This document shows positions 34,586 to 42,860 of a stretch of DNA of 64,000 nt, piece by piece (the first letter of the stretch is position 1; every line of letters begins with the position of its first letter). The notes under the pieces are model-generated. The model was not told the DNA's origin. It did no database searches and was given only the letters and a program-made list of their open reading frames with translations. The translations under genes and the position numbers were made by a program. The DNA is from an uncultured Actinomyces sp. GTDB lineage: Bacteria; Actinomycetota; Actinomycetes; Actinomycetales; Actinomycetaceae. The DNA is taken from NCBI GenBank assembly GCA_900541895.1, contig UWSI01000003.1, positions 67,073 to 131,072 of the forward strand, written 5' to 3'.

Positions 34586-34990
34586 ATGGCTTGTATGAGT
34601 GAAGTGATGATTTCCGTCGCCAATGTTTCCACCGAGCGCGCACGTCGATATGGGCATCAGCTTGCCTCACATATGGGACGGAAAATCGACGCACAGTGGG
34701 ATGATGAATCAGCTCGCGGAACGCTGATCTTCACTCGTGAGGGGATGCCCGGCGGCGAGTGCGCAATCTCGTGTACAGACCAGCACTTGCGTCTTGAGCT
34801 GAAGACTTCACCCGAGGCCGCGGAACACCTTGAGTTTGTCGTCGGGATTCACCTGGCTCGCTTTGGGTATCGCGACGGGCTTGAGGTTGCGTGGATGAGG
34901 AAGAATCCTAGCGATGGTGTGGAAACTCCCGGAACCACGCAGGGCCCCTTAACAGCAGAGGATATCGAGTGTCACCGACGCTCTAAGTAA
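34586..34990 (+). CDS. DUF2218 domain protein
   Basis: 134 residues. The core reads VSTERARRYGHQLASHMGRK, LIFTREGMPGGECAI, LRLELKTSPEAAEHLEFVVG and IHLARFGYRDGLEVAWMR, which fits DUF2218 (small proteins of about 100 residues, often beside iron-siderophore genes), plus a 25-residue polar tail. No enzyme activity is known to me. Start is uncertain: ATG 34586 has GGGAG just 4 nt upstream; ATG 34595 and 34607 are alternatives. Its 3' end overlaps the convergent SRPBCC gene by 19 nt. The longer frame starting at 34559 would begin inside the permease leader. Confidence 0.78.
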   Translation: MACMSEVMISVANVSTERARRYGHQLASHMGRKIDAQWDDESARGTLIFTREGMPGGECAISCTDQHLRLELKTSPEAAEHLEFVVGIHLARFGYRDGLEVAWMRKNPSDGVETPGTTQGPLTAEDIECHRRSK

Positions 34991-35451
34991 TCCTTCGCGC
35001 TATCAACGGCCTGATCCCACAAACCGGCTTCGTCTTCCCAAAGCTGGTAGGCCTCGTCCTCATCATCGCTGAGGGCAGCAATTCCCGATTCCTCAACGTG
35101 AAGTGCGATCTTGCCTTTTTCTTCTGAGAGTGAGACCTCGACAGTCGTCAGTGTTTCTTCGGGGAATTCATCACTGGCCACGGGGTACCAGCGGAAGCGC
35201 ACAACGTCCATGGGATCTTCGTCGAGTTTTTCGACAAGCCATGTTCCCGCTTCCGGATCGGTCACGTGGTACAGCCCGTCATCACCGTGCTCAACATCAT
35301 GGTCACCCAGCGGTCCATCATTGATCCACCAGCCGGGCTCAGAGACCAAGGCCCAGGCATTCTCGATGGTGGTGTCAATAAGCACGTCGGCTTCAACACT
35401 ATCCGTGTTCTGACCGGGGGTTTCTGTTTCGTCATCACCGAAGAAGTCCAT
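34972..35451 (-). CDS. SRPBCC / AHSA1-like small acidic protein
   Basis: 159 residues, very acidic. SVEADVLIDTTIENAWALVS followed by EPGWWIND, TWLVEKLDEDPMDVVRFRWYP and a C-terminal helix (AYQLWEDEAGLWDQAVDSAKDYL) follow the START/Bet v1-like SRPBCC plan, a hydrophobic ligand-binding pocket closed by a long helix. AHSA1-type homologs are small; ligand unknown. ATG at 35451 with a stop-flanked upstream region. Convergent overlap with the DUF2218 gene. Confidence 0.75.
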   Translation of the reverse strand: MDFFGDDETETPGQNTDSVEADVLIDTTIENAWALVSEPGWWINDGPLGDHDVEHGDDGLYHVTDPEAGTWLVEKLDEDPMDVVRFRWYPVASDEFPEETLTTVEVSLSEEKGKIALHVEESGIAALSDDEDEAYQLWEDEAGLWDQAVDSAKDYLERR

Positions 35452-35576
35452 AGCTCAACGTTAGCGAGCCCAGACCCAGCTGCCAAGGCCAGTGGGGAAA
35501 TTGACGACAGGGTAAGCCTCTACGGGCCTAGCCGGTCCCAGTCATTTCCAGGCGTATCTTTGAAGAATCAGTGCTT

Positions 35577-37229
35577 CTAGGAGTCAGCCCCGCACTGAAG
35601 ATCGGCACTGGGAACGGCGTTACGCAGGAAGTAACCTTCGACAGCCGTTGCCACACACTTGCTTCCGTTCTTCGAGTACGCGGTGTGGTTCCAACCATCC
35701 CAAGTCACCAACACGCCCGACGACAGCTGCTTCGCAAGATTCTGAGACATCACGTAGGGGGTTGCAGGATCATGAGTCGTACCAACGACCATGATGGGGG
35801 CTGCACCCTCAGCCTTGATTGCGTGGCGCTTCGCATGCGTGGTCGGCCACCCTTCAAGTCCGGCGGAGGTGTAGCCGGCCAGATCACCAAAGATCATCAG
35901 CTCTTGCTTCAGTGCTGTCGCGTCCTTCTCCCACTGGGCTGCGTTACCAACAGGCTCATAGTCCAAGGAGTTAATAGCAACGATCGCATCCATCGAATTC
36001 GATGAGTAGCTTCCGTCCTTATTGCGTTCGCTCAGCAAATCCGCAACATAGAGCAGCGTCGAGCCGTCCTCTGAGTTCAGCGCTTGCTGCATTCCCTGCG
36101 TGAGAATTGAATACGTCTGCGTCGAGTACAGCAGCCCAACGACAGCGCTCATTGCGAGGTCGTGAGTGAGCGGGCGATTCGGATCTGAGGTTTGGAGTGG
36201 CGAGTTGTACAGGCGGTCGAAGAAGTTCTTCATCTGCTTCATGCCGGCATCTACATCGCCCTTGAGCGGACAGTTATGTGCTGCCTGGCAATCCTCCACC
36301 CAGTGACGCAGGGAAGCCTCAAAGCCACGCATCTGCATGGCGGAGAGCTCATCACCGCTCACCGAGGGATCAAGTGCTCCGTCAAGCACCATGTGACCGA
36401 CGTTTCCGGGGAATTGTTCGGCGTAGGTGGCGCCCAGGAAAGTTCCGTAGGAGTAGCCCAGGTAGTTGAATTTCTCTTGCCCAAGCAGCGCGCGAACCAT
36501 ATCGAAGTCCTTCGACGCATTCACGGTATCGATGTGCTTGAAGATGTCACCGCTGAGGTCTTGACATCCCTTGGCAAGGCCTCGAGAAGTATCTTCTGCG
36601 AGCTTGATCATTTCTGCGGGGCTTGCGTTCGGGTCGATCGGGTTTCGCGTTCCAGCTGCGTCGCCGTCACGCTCTTTATCAGTTCGGCAACGGACGGGGG
36701 TTGATGCTCCGACGCCTCGCGGATCCAGAGCAACAATGTCAAAAGCCGAGACAAGCCCACTGCCCAAAGAGGTGGTGACCTGTGAGGTAATTGAGGACAC
36801 CGATGCTCCACCGGGGCCGCCAAGATTGTAAAAAAGCGCCTTACCTTCACTCTGGTCCCCGCGGTGGACCGCCAATGCAAGGGTGATTTGATTCCCGTCG
36901 AGGTTCTCCCAGTCCAGCGGTGCGGTCAGCGACGCACACTGGTACTTGTTGATATCGCGCGGTGCAGACACCCCGGTGCTTGTGATTTCCGAGACCTCGC
37001 ACTGGCGCCAATTGAGCGGCTGAGAGTAAAACTGCTCTTTCGTGGGCTTGCCGGGAAGCGGGTCTGCCGCATGCGCAACAGTCACCTTGTTTTGGTTGTT
37101 CGAGGTGCCTGAGGCGGCGCTGGTGGCAGCCTGATCGATGGCATTCTTCGCGTAGTATGCGATGCCAAAGTTTGTGGCAAGCGCAAGTACGATCAACACG
37201 GAGACGATCAGGCGGGAGCGTGAATTCAT
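35577..37229 (-). CDS. Secreted/anchored alpha/beta hydrolase, TAP-like S33 peptidase
   Basis: 550 residues. N-terminal uncleaved signal anchor (SRLIVSVLIVLALATNFGIAYY), linker, then an S33-type hydrolase: FYNLGGPGGASVSSI (oxyanion loop), DPRGVGASTPVRC, nucleophile elbow LGYSYGTFLGATYAEQFP with Ser260, and the TAP-like C-terminal domain with VVGTTHDPATPYVMSQNLAK (Asp) and WDGWNHTAY (His). Streptomyces tripeptidyl aminopeptidases have this plan. It removes N-terminal tripeptides outside the membrane, or acts on esters. It is 20 nt downstream of holB, probably co-transcribed. Confidence 0.9.
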   Translation of the reverse strand: MNSRSRLIVSVLIVLALATNFGIAYYAKNAIDQAATSAASGTSNNQNKVTVAHAADPLPGKPTKEQFYSQPLNWRQCEVSEITSTGVSAPRDINKYQCASLTAPLDWENLDGNQITLALAVHRGDQSEGKALFYNLGGPGGASVSSITSQVTTSLGSGLVSAFDIVALDPRGVGASTPVRCRTDKERDGDAAGTRNPIDPNASPAEMIKLAEDTSRGLAKGCQDLSGDIFKHIDTVNASKDFDMVRALLGQEKFNYLGYSYGTFLGATYAEQFPGNVGHMVLDGALDPSVSGDELSAMQMRGFEASLRHWVEDCQAAHNCPLKGDVDAGMKQMKNFFDRLYNSPLQTSDPNRPLTHDLAMSAVVGLLYSTQTYSILTQGMQQALNSEDGSTLLYVADLLSERNKDGSYSSNSMDAIVAINSLDYEPVGNAAQWEKDATALKQELMIFGDLAGYTSAGLEGWPTTHAKRHAIKAEGAAPIMVVGTTHDPATPYVMSQNLAKQLSSGVLVTWDGWNHTAYSKNGSKCVATAVEGYFLRNAVPSADLQCGADS

Positions 37230-37249
37230 GCCTCTACCCTATTCGATGT

Positions 37250-38497
37250 CTAGACCTGCGGTCGAAGTGAGAGTGCCATCGACTCCAAAATCAGAGGGAC
37301 TGACATGTTTGTTGTCAGCCGCTTTCGAGCTTCCTCAATCGCTTGGACTCTCTTCATGGTCTGCTGCGGGGTGGATTGAGAACAGAGCTGGTCGATGAGA
37401 TCTAGGCAGTCATCATTGATCGGCTCTTGATCCGTTCCCAATTGTCGCAGAAGAACATCCCTATAGATTCCCAAAAGGTCGACGAGGGCTCGATCAAGAG
37501 AATCTTGAATGGCTCGCTTTGAGCGTCGCTTCTGGTCTTCTTCGAGTTCACGGATACGTGCACGCTGATGCGAGGCCGGGCTCTGGCCTTCTTCCATTCC
37601 CAATTGACGCATGAGTTCGGCCTTTTCGCAGGCGTTGCGTTCTTCAGATTGGGATTCTGCTTGAGTTTTCGCAATGGAGAGGAGGTCCTCTGCGGCAAAG
37701 ACCGCTTCACCAACAGAACGCACCTGTGCCGGGGCGGTGATGATCTGTCGGCGACGCTGACGCATCTTGGGGTCTTTCGCGAGGGCTCGAGCCAATCCGA
37801 TATGCGATTGAGCTGCGCGGGCTGCGGATAGCGCATCCGCAGGATCAACACCATCACGACGAACAAGAAGGTCCGCAACAGCGTGCGGATCTGGAATTCG
37901 CAGTCCCAGATGCCGGCATCGCGAACGGATGGTGGTGATCATGTCTTCTGCACTGGGAGCACAGAGCAGCCACACTGTGCGCTCTGGCGGTTCTTCAATT
38001 GCCTTGAGAAGAACATTCGCCGTGCGTTCCATCATACGGTCAGCATCTTCAATGACGATGACCCGCCAACGTCCCTGCGAGGGCGCGGTCTGTGCGCGCA
38101 AGACGATCTGGCGAACCTCATCGATACGAATTTGCGTAGATTCCGTGGTGAGGATCGAAACATCGCCATTCGTCCGAGCCATTGTGGTCCGGCATCCGGG
38201 ACACTGTCCGCATCCGGGGAACTCTCCGGTGCACTGAAGGGCCGCTGCAAAAGCGATTGCCGCAACCGAACGCCCCGAACCGGGAGGCCCGGTGATGAGC
38301 CATGCATGGGTCATTGAGCGAGATGAGTCATCAGTGGGCTGAGTGAGCGACGAGGCATCTGCGCGCACGGAGCCGGAAGTTTCCGCAGCTGGATGCGCCT
38401 CTTGGGTATGGTCGACGATTGCTCGGGCGCCTTGAGCCGCCTGTTGCAATACCGCCAGGGCATGTTCCTGGCCGACCAATTCATCCCAAACGCTCAC
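37250..38497 (-). CDS. holB: DNA polymerase III delta' subunit
   Basis: 415 residues. AAA+ clamp-loader subunit: LVGQEHALAVLQQAA, TGPPGSGRSVAAIAFAAAL in place of the Walker A, then the zinc module CTGEFPGCGQCPGC, RIDEVRQIVLRAQTAPSQG, VIVIEDADRMMERTANVLLK, EEPPERTVWLLCAPS and TTIRSRCRHLGLRIP (SRC motif). The GSGRS phosphate loop lacks the usual GKT, as in delta' proteins, which do not hydrolyse ATP. Placed between tmk and the peptidase; the 4-nt overlap with tmk means coupling, a standard actinobacterial arrangement. Confidence 0.95.
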   Translation of the reverse strand: MSVWDELVGQEHALAVLQQAAQGARAIVDHTQEAHPAAETSGSVRADASSLTQPTDDSSRSMTHAWLITGPPGSGRSVAAIAFAAALQCTGEFPGCGQCPGCRTTMARTNGDVSILTTESTQIRIDEVRQIVLRAQTAPSQGRWRVIVIEDADRMMERTANVLLKAIEEPPERTVWLLCAPSAEDMITTIRSRCRHLGLRIPDPHAVADLLVRRDGVDPADALSAARAAQSHIGLARALAKDPKMRQRRRQIITAPAQVRSVGEAVFAAEDLLSIAKTQAESQSEERNACEKAELMRQLGMEEGQSPASHQRARIRELEEDQKRRSKRAIQDSLDRALVDLLGIYRDVLLRQLGTDQEPINDDCLDLIDQLCSQSTPQQTMKRVQAIEEARKRLTTNMSVPLILESMALSLRPQV

Positions 38498-39237
38498 AGA
38501 AGAATGCCATCCTCTTCCAGAAGAGCCCAGAGCGTTGCCTGAGACTCAACGGGCTTGGCATCTTCTACAGCTTCTTCGGGCAATCCCTGGAATGCCGCAT
38601 CAACACGTTCTTCCAGAACTCCGCGAATTTCACTGAAGACCTGATCTTCAGTTCCCACACCATCGATGACGACGATACGATCCGCTTCTGAGTCCGCAAG
38701 CGCCAAGTACTGGTGGCGAACGCGCTCATGGAATTCCATAGATTCGCGTTCCATTCGGTCCGGTTCGCCGCCGCGACGCCTGGCGGCAACTTCCGGTGGA
38801 ACATCAATCAGCAGAGTGAGATCGGGGAGCAAACTTTCCGTTGCCCACATAGACAGGCTGCGGATTTCATCCACACCCAAGCTGCGCGCAGCTCCCTGAT
38901 AAGCCAAAGACGAGTCAATGTAGCGATCGACCAGAACAATTTCCCCTCGTTCAAGGGCCGGCCTGATCAGGGTCGCGACATGGTAGGCGCGATCAGCGGC
39001 ATACAGAAGTGCTTCAGTGCGGGGATCAACATCTTCCGGTCCGTTCTGAACCAATTGACGCAAAGTCGTCCCCAGCTCTGTTCCACCGGGTTCTCGGGTG
39101 ACAACCACCTGTTGTCCGCGTTCTTCAAACCACCGGCGAACCCGCTGAATTTGGGTACTTTTACCGGTCCCATCACCACCTTCAAAGGTGATGAAGAGTC
39201 CGCGCCCCGCCTGTGCACCACTACCCATTGATCTCAT
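38494..39237 (-). CDS. tmk: Thymidylate kinase
   Basis: 247 residues. Phosphorylates dTMP to dTDP. Motifs: FITFEGGDGTGKSTQIQRV (P loop), TREPGGTELGTTLRQLV (DRX-like TMP site), LLYAADRAYHVATLI and LVDRYIDSSLAYQGAAR, then VPPEVAARRRGG (LID). It has a C-terminal tail of about 30 residues beyond the normal 205-215, with VDAAFQGLPEEAVEDAK, not matched to anything I know. ATG 39237 is chosen from the family start; an ATG at 39228 is possible. Overlaps holB. Confidence 0.95.
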   Translation of the reverse strand: MRSMGSGAQAGRGLFITFEGGDGTGKSTQIQRVRRWFEERGQQVVVTREPGGTELGTTLRQLVQNGPEDVDPRTEALLYAADRAYHVATLIRPALERGEIVLVDRYIDSSLAYQGAARSLGVDEIRSLSMWATESLLPDLTLLIDVPPEVAARRRGGEPDRMERESMEFHERVRHQYLALADSEADRIVVIDGVGTEDQVFSEIRGVLEERVDAAFQGLPEEAVEDAKPVESQATLWALLEEDGILL

Positions 39238-39254
39238 GTCTCTATCTTGACAGT

Positions 39255-39293
39255 GCCCACCCGCATTTGCGTCCATTTTGGCAGCGGGTGGGC
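39255..39293 (-). repeat. Stable hairpin between topA and tmk
   Basis: 10-bp perfect inverted repeat (GCCCACCCGC at 39255-39264, GCGGGTGGGC at 39284-39293), 19-nt loop, in the 75-nt gap. No U tract; acts either as a weak topA terminator or as an mRNA-processing site for the tmk-holB part. Confidence 0.45.
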
Positions 39294-39312
39294 GAAAGAA
39301 AATTCCTTCTCA

Positions 39313-42036
39313 TTACTTCTTTGTCGAAGTCTTCTTGGTTGTGCGTCGAGTTGTTGTCTTCTTCGCGGTGGTCTTACGGGTGCGCTTGGGAGCCGGACCC
39401 TTCGCGCGCTTATCGGCCAGAAGTTCGTAGGCGCGTTCAGCGGTCAAATCCTCGACGGTTTCCGCGCGAGGAACGGTCACATTGGTTTCACCATCGGTGA
39501 TGTAGGGACCGAAACGGCCATCCTTAACGGTGACCTTCTTACCCGACACCGGGTCCTCACCAAACTCACGCAGCGGGGGCTTTGCTGCCCCGCGGCCTCG
39601 TTGCTTGGGCTGAGAGTAAATCTCAAGCGCCTCATCCAAGGTGATCGTCAAAAGCTGATCCTCGCTGGGAAGGGTGCGCGAATCGCTCCCCTTCTTCAGG
39701 TACGGGCCGTAACGACCGTTTTGCGCGGTGATGACCTCACCGTCAGAGGGATCAACACCGACCTCGCGCGGAAGCGAGAGCAGCGCAAGCGCGTCCTCCA
39801 GCGTGATGGTCGCAAGATCCATCGACTTGAACAACGAGGCCGTGCGCGGTTTTGCCGCAGCCTTCTTTCGCGTCTTCTTCGCGGGCTTCCCATCTTCAGA
39901 AGCTTCCGCTTCCTCGGCTTCTTCGGGCAGAATTTCCGTCACGTAGGGACCGTAGCGGCCATTCTTTGCAACCAGCATGTGTCCGCTTGCGGGATCAATT
40001 CCCAGTTCGCGTCCATCATCTGCAGCAAGCGCGAAGAGTTCCGTGATCTTTTCTTCGGTGAGTTCATCAGGTGCGACCTCGGGCGGCACATTTGCGCGCG
40101 TCCCATCGACCTTCTCCATGTAGGGTCCGTAACGGCCCACTCGCAAGGTGACACCATTTCCCATGTCAATGGAGTTCACTGCGCGAGCATCAATATCGTC
40201 TCCCAGGGATTCGACCTGGAACTTCAGTCCGTCAGCATCGCCCTTTCCGTCTGCACCAAAGTAGAAAGTGCTCAAGAACTCGTGGCGATCTTCGCTTCCC
40301 GCAGCAATCTGGTCCAGATCGTTTTCCATCGATGCTGTGAAGTCGTAATCAACCAAGTTCGACAGATTCTCTTCCATCAGTCGTGTGACCGAGAAGGCCA
40401 GCCAAGTCGGGACCAAGTACTGGCCCCGGTGGGTGACGTAGCCGCGATCGCCAATGGTTTGAATCGTTGCCGCATAGGTTGAGGGGCGACCAATTCCAAG
40501 CTCTTCCATGGTCTTCACCAAAGTCGCTTCGGTGTAACGTCCCGGGGGCTGAGTCTGGTGTCCCTGCGCCTGCGCCTCTTCAAGCAGCGCAACTTCCCCT
40601 TCGCTCACCTGCGGAAGGGTCTTCTCAGCATCGGTCGTTTCCGCGTCGTAGCGTCCCTTGTCCTGACCTTCTTGGTAGGCCAACCTAAAGCCGGGGGAAG
40701 TAATAACAGTTCCCGAGGCACTGGACAGCACTGCATGAGGCTGACCTTCGACCTCGACATCGGTACGCACGCGGATGGTTGCGGTAAAGCCAAGGGCATC
40801 TGCCATCTGCGAAGCGACAGTTCGCTTCCAGATCAAGTCATACAGTGCAAGCTGCTGACGATTCAAAACCGAGGCAACTTGCGCGGGAGCGCGGAAGTGA
40901 TCCCCGGCGGGGCGAATGGCCTCGTGAGCTTCTTGCGCACCCTTAGAGGTGGTGCCGTAGATGCGCGGCTTCTCAGCCACGGCCTCGGCCCCATAAAGTT
41001 CCTTAGCCTGCTGGCGAGCAGCCTTAATAGCCTGCGAAGACAGGGCCGTAGAGTCGGTACGCATGTAGGTGATGAAGCCCGACTCGTACAGGGACTGAGC
41101 GGTACGCATCGTCGAGGACGCATTCCAGTGGAGCTTGCGGGAAGCTTCCTGCTGAAGCGTCGACGTCGTGAAGGGCGCTGCCGGGCGGCGGCGGTAGGGC
41201 TTCTGCTGGACAGAATCGATAGCGGAATCACGCGCGGCCTCGAGCGCTGCGGCAAAGAGCGGCGCGGAACGGGTGTCCAAATGGAAGGCCTCGTTCTTCT
41301 TGGCCTTCGCGGAAAGCCGACCGTTTTCATCAAAGTCAGAACCGGTTGCAACGGGGGAACCGTCAATATGCGAAACTTTTGCGCCAAAAGACTGACCCGA
41401 CGCAGCAAACTGGGTATCGATCGACCAGTACTCAGCACTCACATGCGCCATACGGTCGCGCTCGCGATCCACAACCAAGCGCGTTGCAACCGACTGAACG
41501 CGGCCCGCGGACAGGGAAGGGCGAATCTTGCGCCAGAGCAGCGGCGAGACCTCGTAGCCGTAGAGGCGGTCAAGGATTCGGCGAGTTTCTTGGGCGTCGA
41601 CAAGGTCCGTGTCGAGTTCGCGGGTATTTTCCAGAGCGCGTTGGATTGCTTCCTTCGTGATTTCGTGGAAGACCATGCGACGCACGGGAACCTTGGGCTT
41701 AAGGACTTGGAGAAGGTGCCAAGCGATAGCCTCACCTTCGCGATCCTCATCAGTTGCCAGGAAGAGTTCGTCGGACTCTTTCAGCAGCTTCTTGAGCTCG
41801 GTGACCTTTTTCTTCTTGTCGGGATTGACAACGTAGTAGGGAGTGAAACCATTCTCAACGTCGACGGCGAAGCGCCCGTAGGGGCCCTTCTTCATATCGG
41901 CAGGAAGCTCAGAGGGCTGCGGAAGGTCGCGAATGTGACCGATCGAGGCGGTCACGTGGTAGTCGGGTCCCAAGTATCCTTCGATCGTCGCCGCCTTGGC
42001 GGGAGACTCCACGATCACCAGCTTGGTCGCTGCCAT
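39313..42036 (-). CDS. topA: DNA topoisomerase I
   Basis: 907 residues, type IA. Toprim domain (approx. 1-120: MAATKLVIVESPAKAATIEG, DEDREGEAIAWHLLQ), catalytic domain with the active-site Tyr324 in GFITYMRTDS, then four C-terminal repeats of the TopoI-Ct type (NGRYGPYVTEILPEE, NGRYGPYLKKGSDS, DGRFGPYITDGET, and others) in place of zinc fingers, as in mycobacteria, and a Lys/Arg/Thr-rich tail (TRKTTAKKTTTRRTTKK). Relaxes negative supercoils. Start ATG 42036. First gene of the cluster with tmk and holB. Confidence 0.97.
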   Translation of the reverse strand: MAATKLVIVESPAKAATIEGYLGPDYHVTASIGHIRDLPQPSELPADMKKGPYGRFAVDVENGFTPYYVVNPDKKKKVTELKKLLKESDELFLATDEDREGEAIAWHLLQVLKPKVPVRRMVFHEITKEAIQRALENTRELDTDLVDAQETRRILDRLYGYEVSPLLWRKIRPSLSAGRVQSVATRLVVDRERDRMAHVSAEYWSIDTQFAASGQSFGAKVSHIDGSPVATGSDFDENGRLSAKAKKNEAFHLDTRSAPLFAAALEAARDSAIDSVQQKPYRRRPAAPFTTSTLQQEASRKLHWNASSTMRTAQSLYESGFITYMRTDSTALSSQAIKAARQQAKELYGAEAVAEKPRIYGTTSKGAQEAHEAIRPAGDHFRAPAQVASVLNRQQLALYDLIWKRTVASQMADALGFTATIRVRTDVEVEGQPHAVLSSASGTVITSPGFRLAYQEGQDKGRYDAETTDAEKTLPQVSEGEVALLEEAQAQGHQTQPPGRYTEATLVKTMEELGIGRPSTYAATIQTIGDRGYVTHRGQYLVPTWLAFSVTRLMEENLSNLVDYDFTASMENDLDQIAAGSEDRHEFLSTFYFGADGKGDADGLKFQVESLGDDIDARAVNSIDMGNGVTLRVGRYGPYMEKVDGTRANVPPEVAPDELTEEKITELFALAADDGRELGIDPASGHMLVAKNGRYGPYVTEILPEEAEEAEASEDGKPAKKTRKKAAAKPRTASLFKSMDLATITLEDALALLSLPREVGVDPSDGEVITAQNGRYGPYLKKGSDSRTLPSEDQLLTITLDEALEIYSQPKQRGRGAAKPPLREFGEDPVSGKKVTVKDGRFGPYITDGETNVTVPRAETVEDLTAERAYELLADKRAKGPAPKRTRKTTAKKTTTRRTTKKTSTKK

Positions 42037-42274
42037 TGTTTGTCCCTTCCGTTGCTACCTCGTATTTGTAGCACTCTTTGCTGGTCCTCCGATGGCGAGC
42101 GCCGACGGAGTACCACTGGGTAGGACCTTACCGCGTTACGGGGCTTTCCGGGAACCGATGTGCTTTCCCGCGCGTCTTCTGTGGATAATTCCCGAGGCCT
42201 AGATGGCGTCTTGCGGACGGGCGCGCACCATATCCATCGGCAGCAAGCCAAGTAGAGACATACCATAAGAATCC
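42037..42274. other. Intergenic region between topA and yefM
   Basis: 238 nt that should carry the topA promoter (minus strand) and, at its right end, the yefM-yoeB promoter. Apart from the operator region at 42275-42290 I see no further structure or gene. Confidence 0.5.
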
Positions 42275-42290
42275 GTACAATATTCTGTAC
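42275..42290. promoter_or_regulatory. YefM-YoeB operator overlapping the promoter -10
   Basis: GTACA-N6-TGTAC palindrome, whose left half contains TACAAT (42276-42281), a near-perfect -10 hexamer. TGTACA-type palindromes are the known core of YefM operators, so binding would block RNA polymerase directly and autoregulate the module. Confidence 0.7.
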
Positions 42291-42315
42291 ATACATGAAG
42301 AAGGGGGGAGCACCC

Positions 42316-42579
42316 ATGAAGACCATGACCTACAGCGAGTCGCGCGCACGCTACGCCGAGGTCCTCGATCAGGTCGTCAACGACCGCGAGGAAATCATCA
42401 TCACCCGCCAGGGCCACGAAAGCGCCGTCATCATGGCGCTCGACGAGTACGAATCTCTCATGGAAACCGTCTACCTCATGCAGTCCCCTGCAAATGCCCG
42501 TCACCTGCGCGAATCGATCGCGCGTCACCGCGCTGGTGAGGGTGTCGTCCACGACCTCGTTGAGCTCGACGAGGACTGA
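42316..42579 (+). CDS. yefM: YefM/Phd-family antitoxin
   Basis: About 87 residues. MKTMTYSESRARYAEVLDQV then ITRQGHESAVIMALDEYESLMETVYL is the Phd/YefM fold (DNA-binding N-terminal domain with an antitoxin tail), and the C-terminal LRESIARHRAGEGV and LVELDED tail is expected to mask the toxin. ATG 42316 has GGGAG upstream; an ATG at 42295 would add seven residues. Stop is 3 nt before the toxin gene, so they are coupled. It neutralises YoeB and represses its own promoter. Confidence 0.93.
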   Translation: MKTMTYSESRARYAEVLDQVVNDREEIIITRQGHESAVIMALDEYESLMETVYLMQSPANARHLRESIARHRAGEGVVHDLVELDED

Positions 42580-42582
42580 CCC

Positions 42583-42849
42583 ATGCACATCACATGGGAC
42601 GAGGAAGCCTGGAACGACTATGTCTGGTGGCAGTTCGAGGATCGCAAAACCCTCAAACGTATCAACGCACTCATCAAGGACATCCAGCGCAACGGGAACG
42701 AGGGCATTGGCAAACCTGAACCCCTCCGTTACGAGTTCTCGGGGTACTGGTCACGTCGAATCGACTCACGTCACCGCCTGATCTACCAGATTAGCGACGA
42801 CGGTAAAACCCTCTGGATCATCTCCTGCCGCTACCATTACGGCCAGTAG
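42583..42849 (+). CDS. yoeB: YoeB-family mRNA interferase toxin
   Basis: 88 residues. HITWDEEAWNDYVWWQFEDR is the Txe/YoeB start; the catalytic residues of E. coli YoeB are present in register: Glu46, Arg65, and His85-Tyr86 in CRYHY (84-residue family numbering His83-Tyr84 plus two). It cleaves mRNA at the ribosomal A site when the antitoxin is degraded. Follows yefM by 3 nt. Length and residues are intact, so the toxin should be functional. Confidence 0.95.
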   Translation: MHITWDEEAWNDYVWWQFEDRKTLKRINALIKDIQRNGNEGIGKPEPLRYEFSGYWSRRIDSRHRLIYQISDDGKTLWIISCRYHYGQ

Positions 42850-42860
42850 CTCCCGCGGTT

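Noticed and set aside
39247..42123. Two long plus-strand frames (about 411 and 521 codons)
   Set aside because: Fully antisense to topA, which has clear motifs over its whole length; composition is that of a shadow frame.
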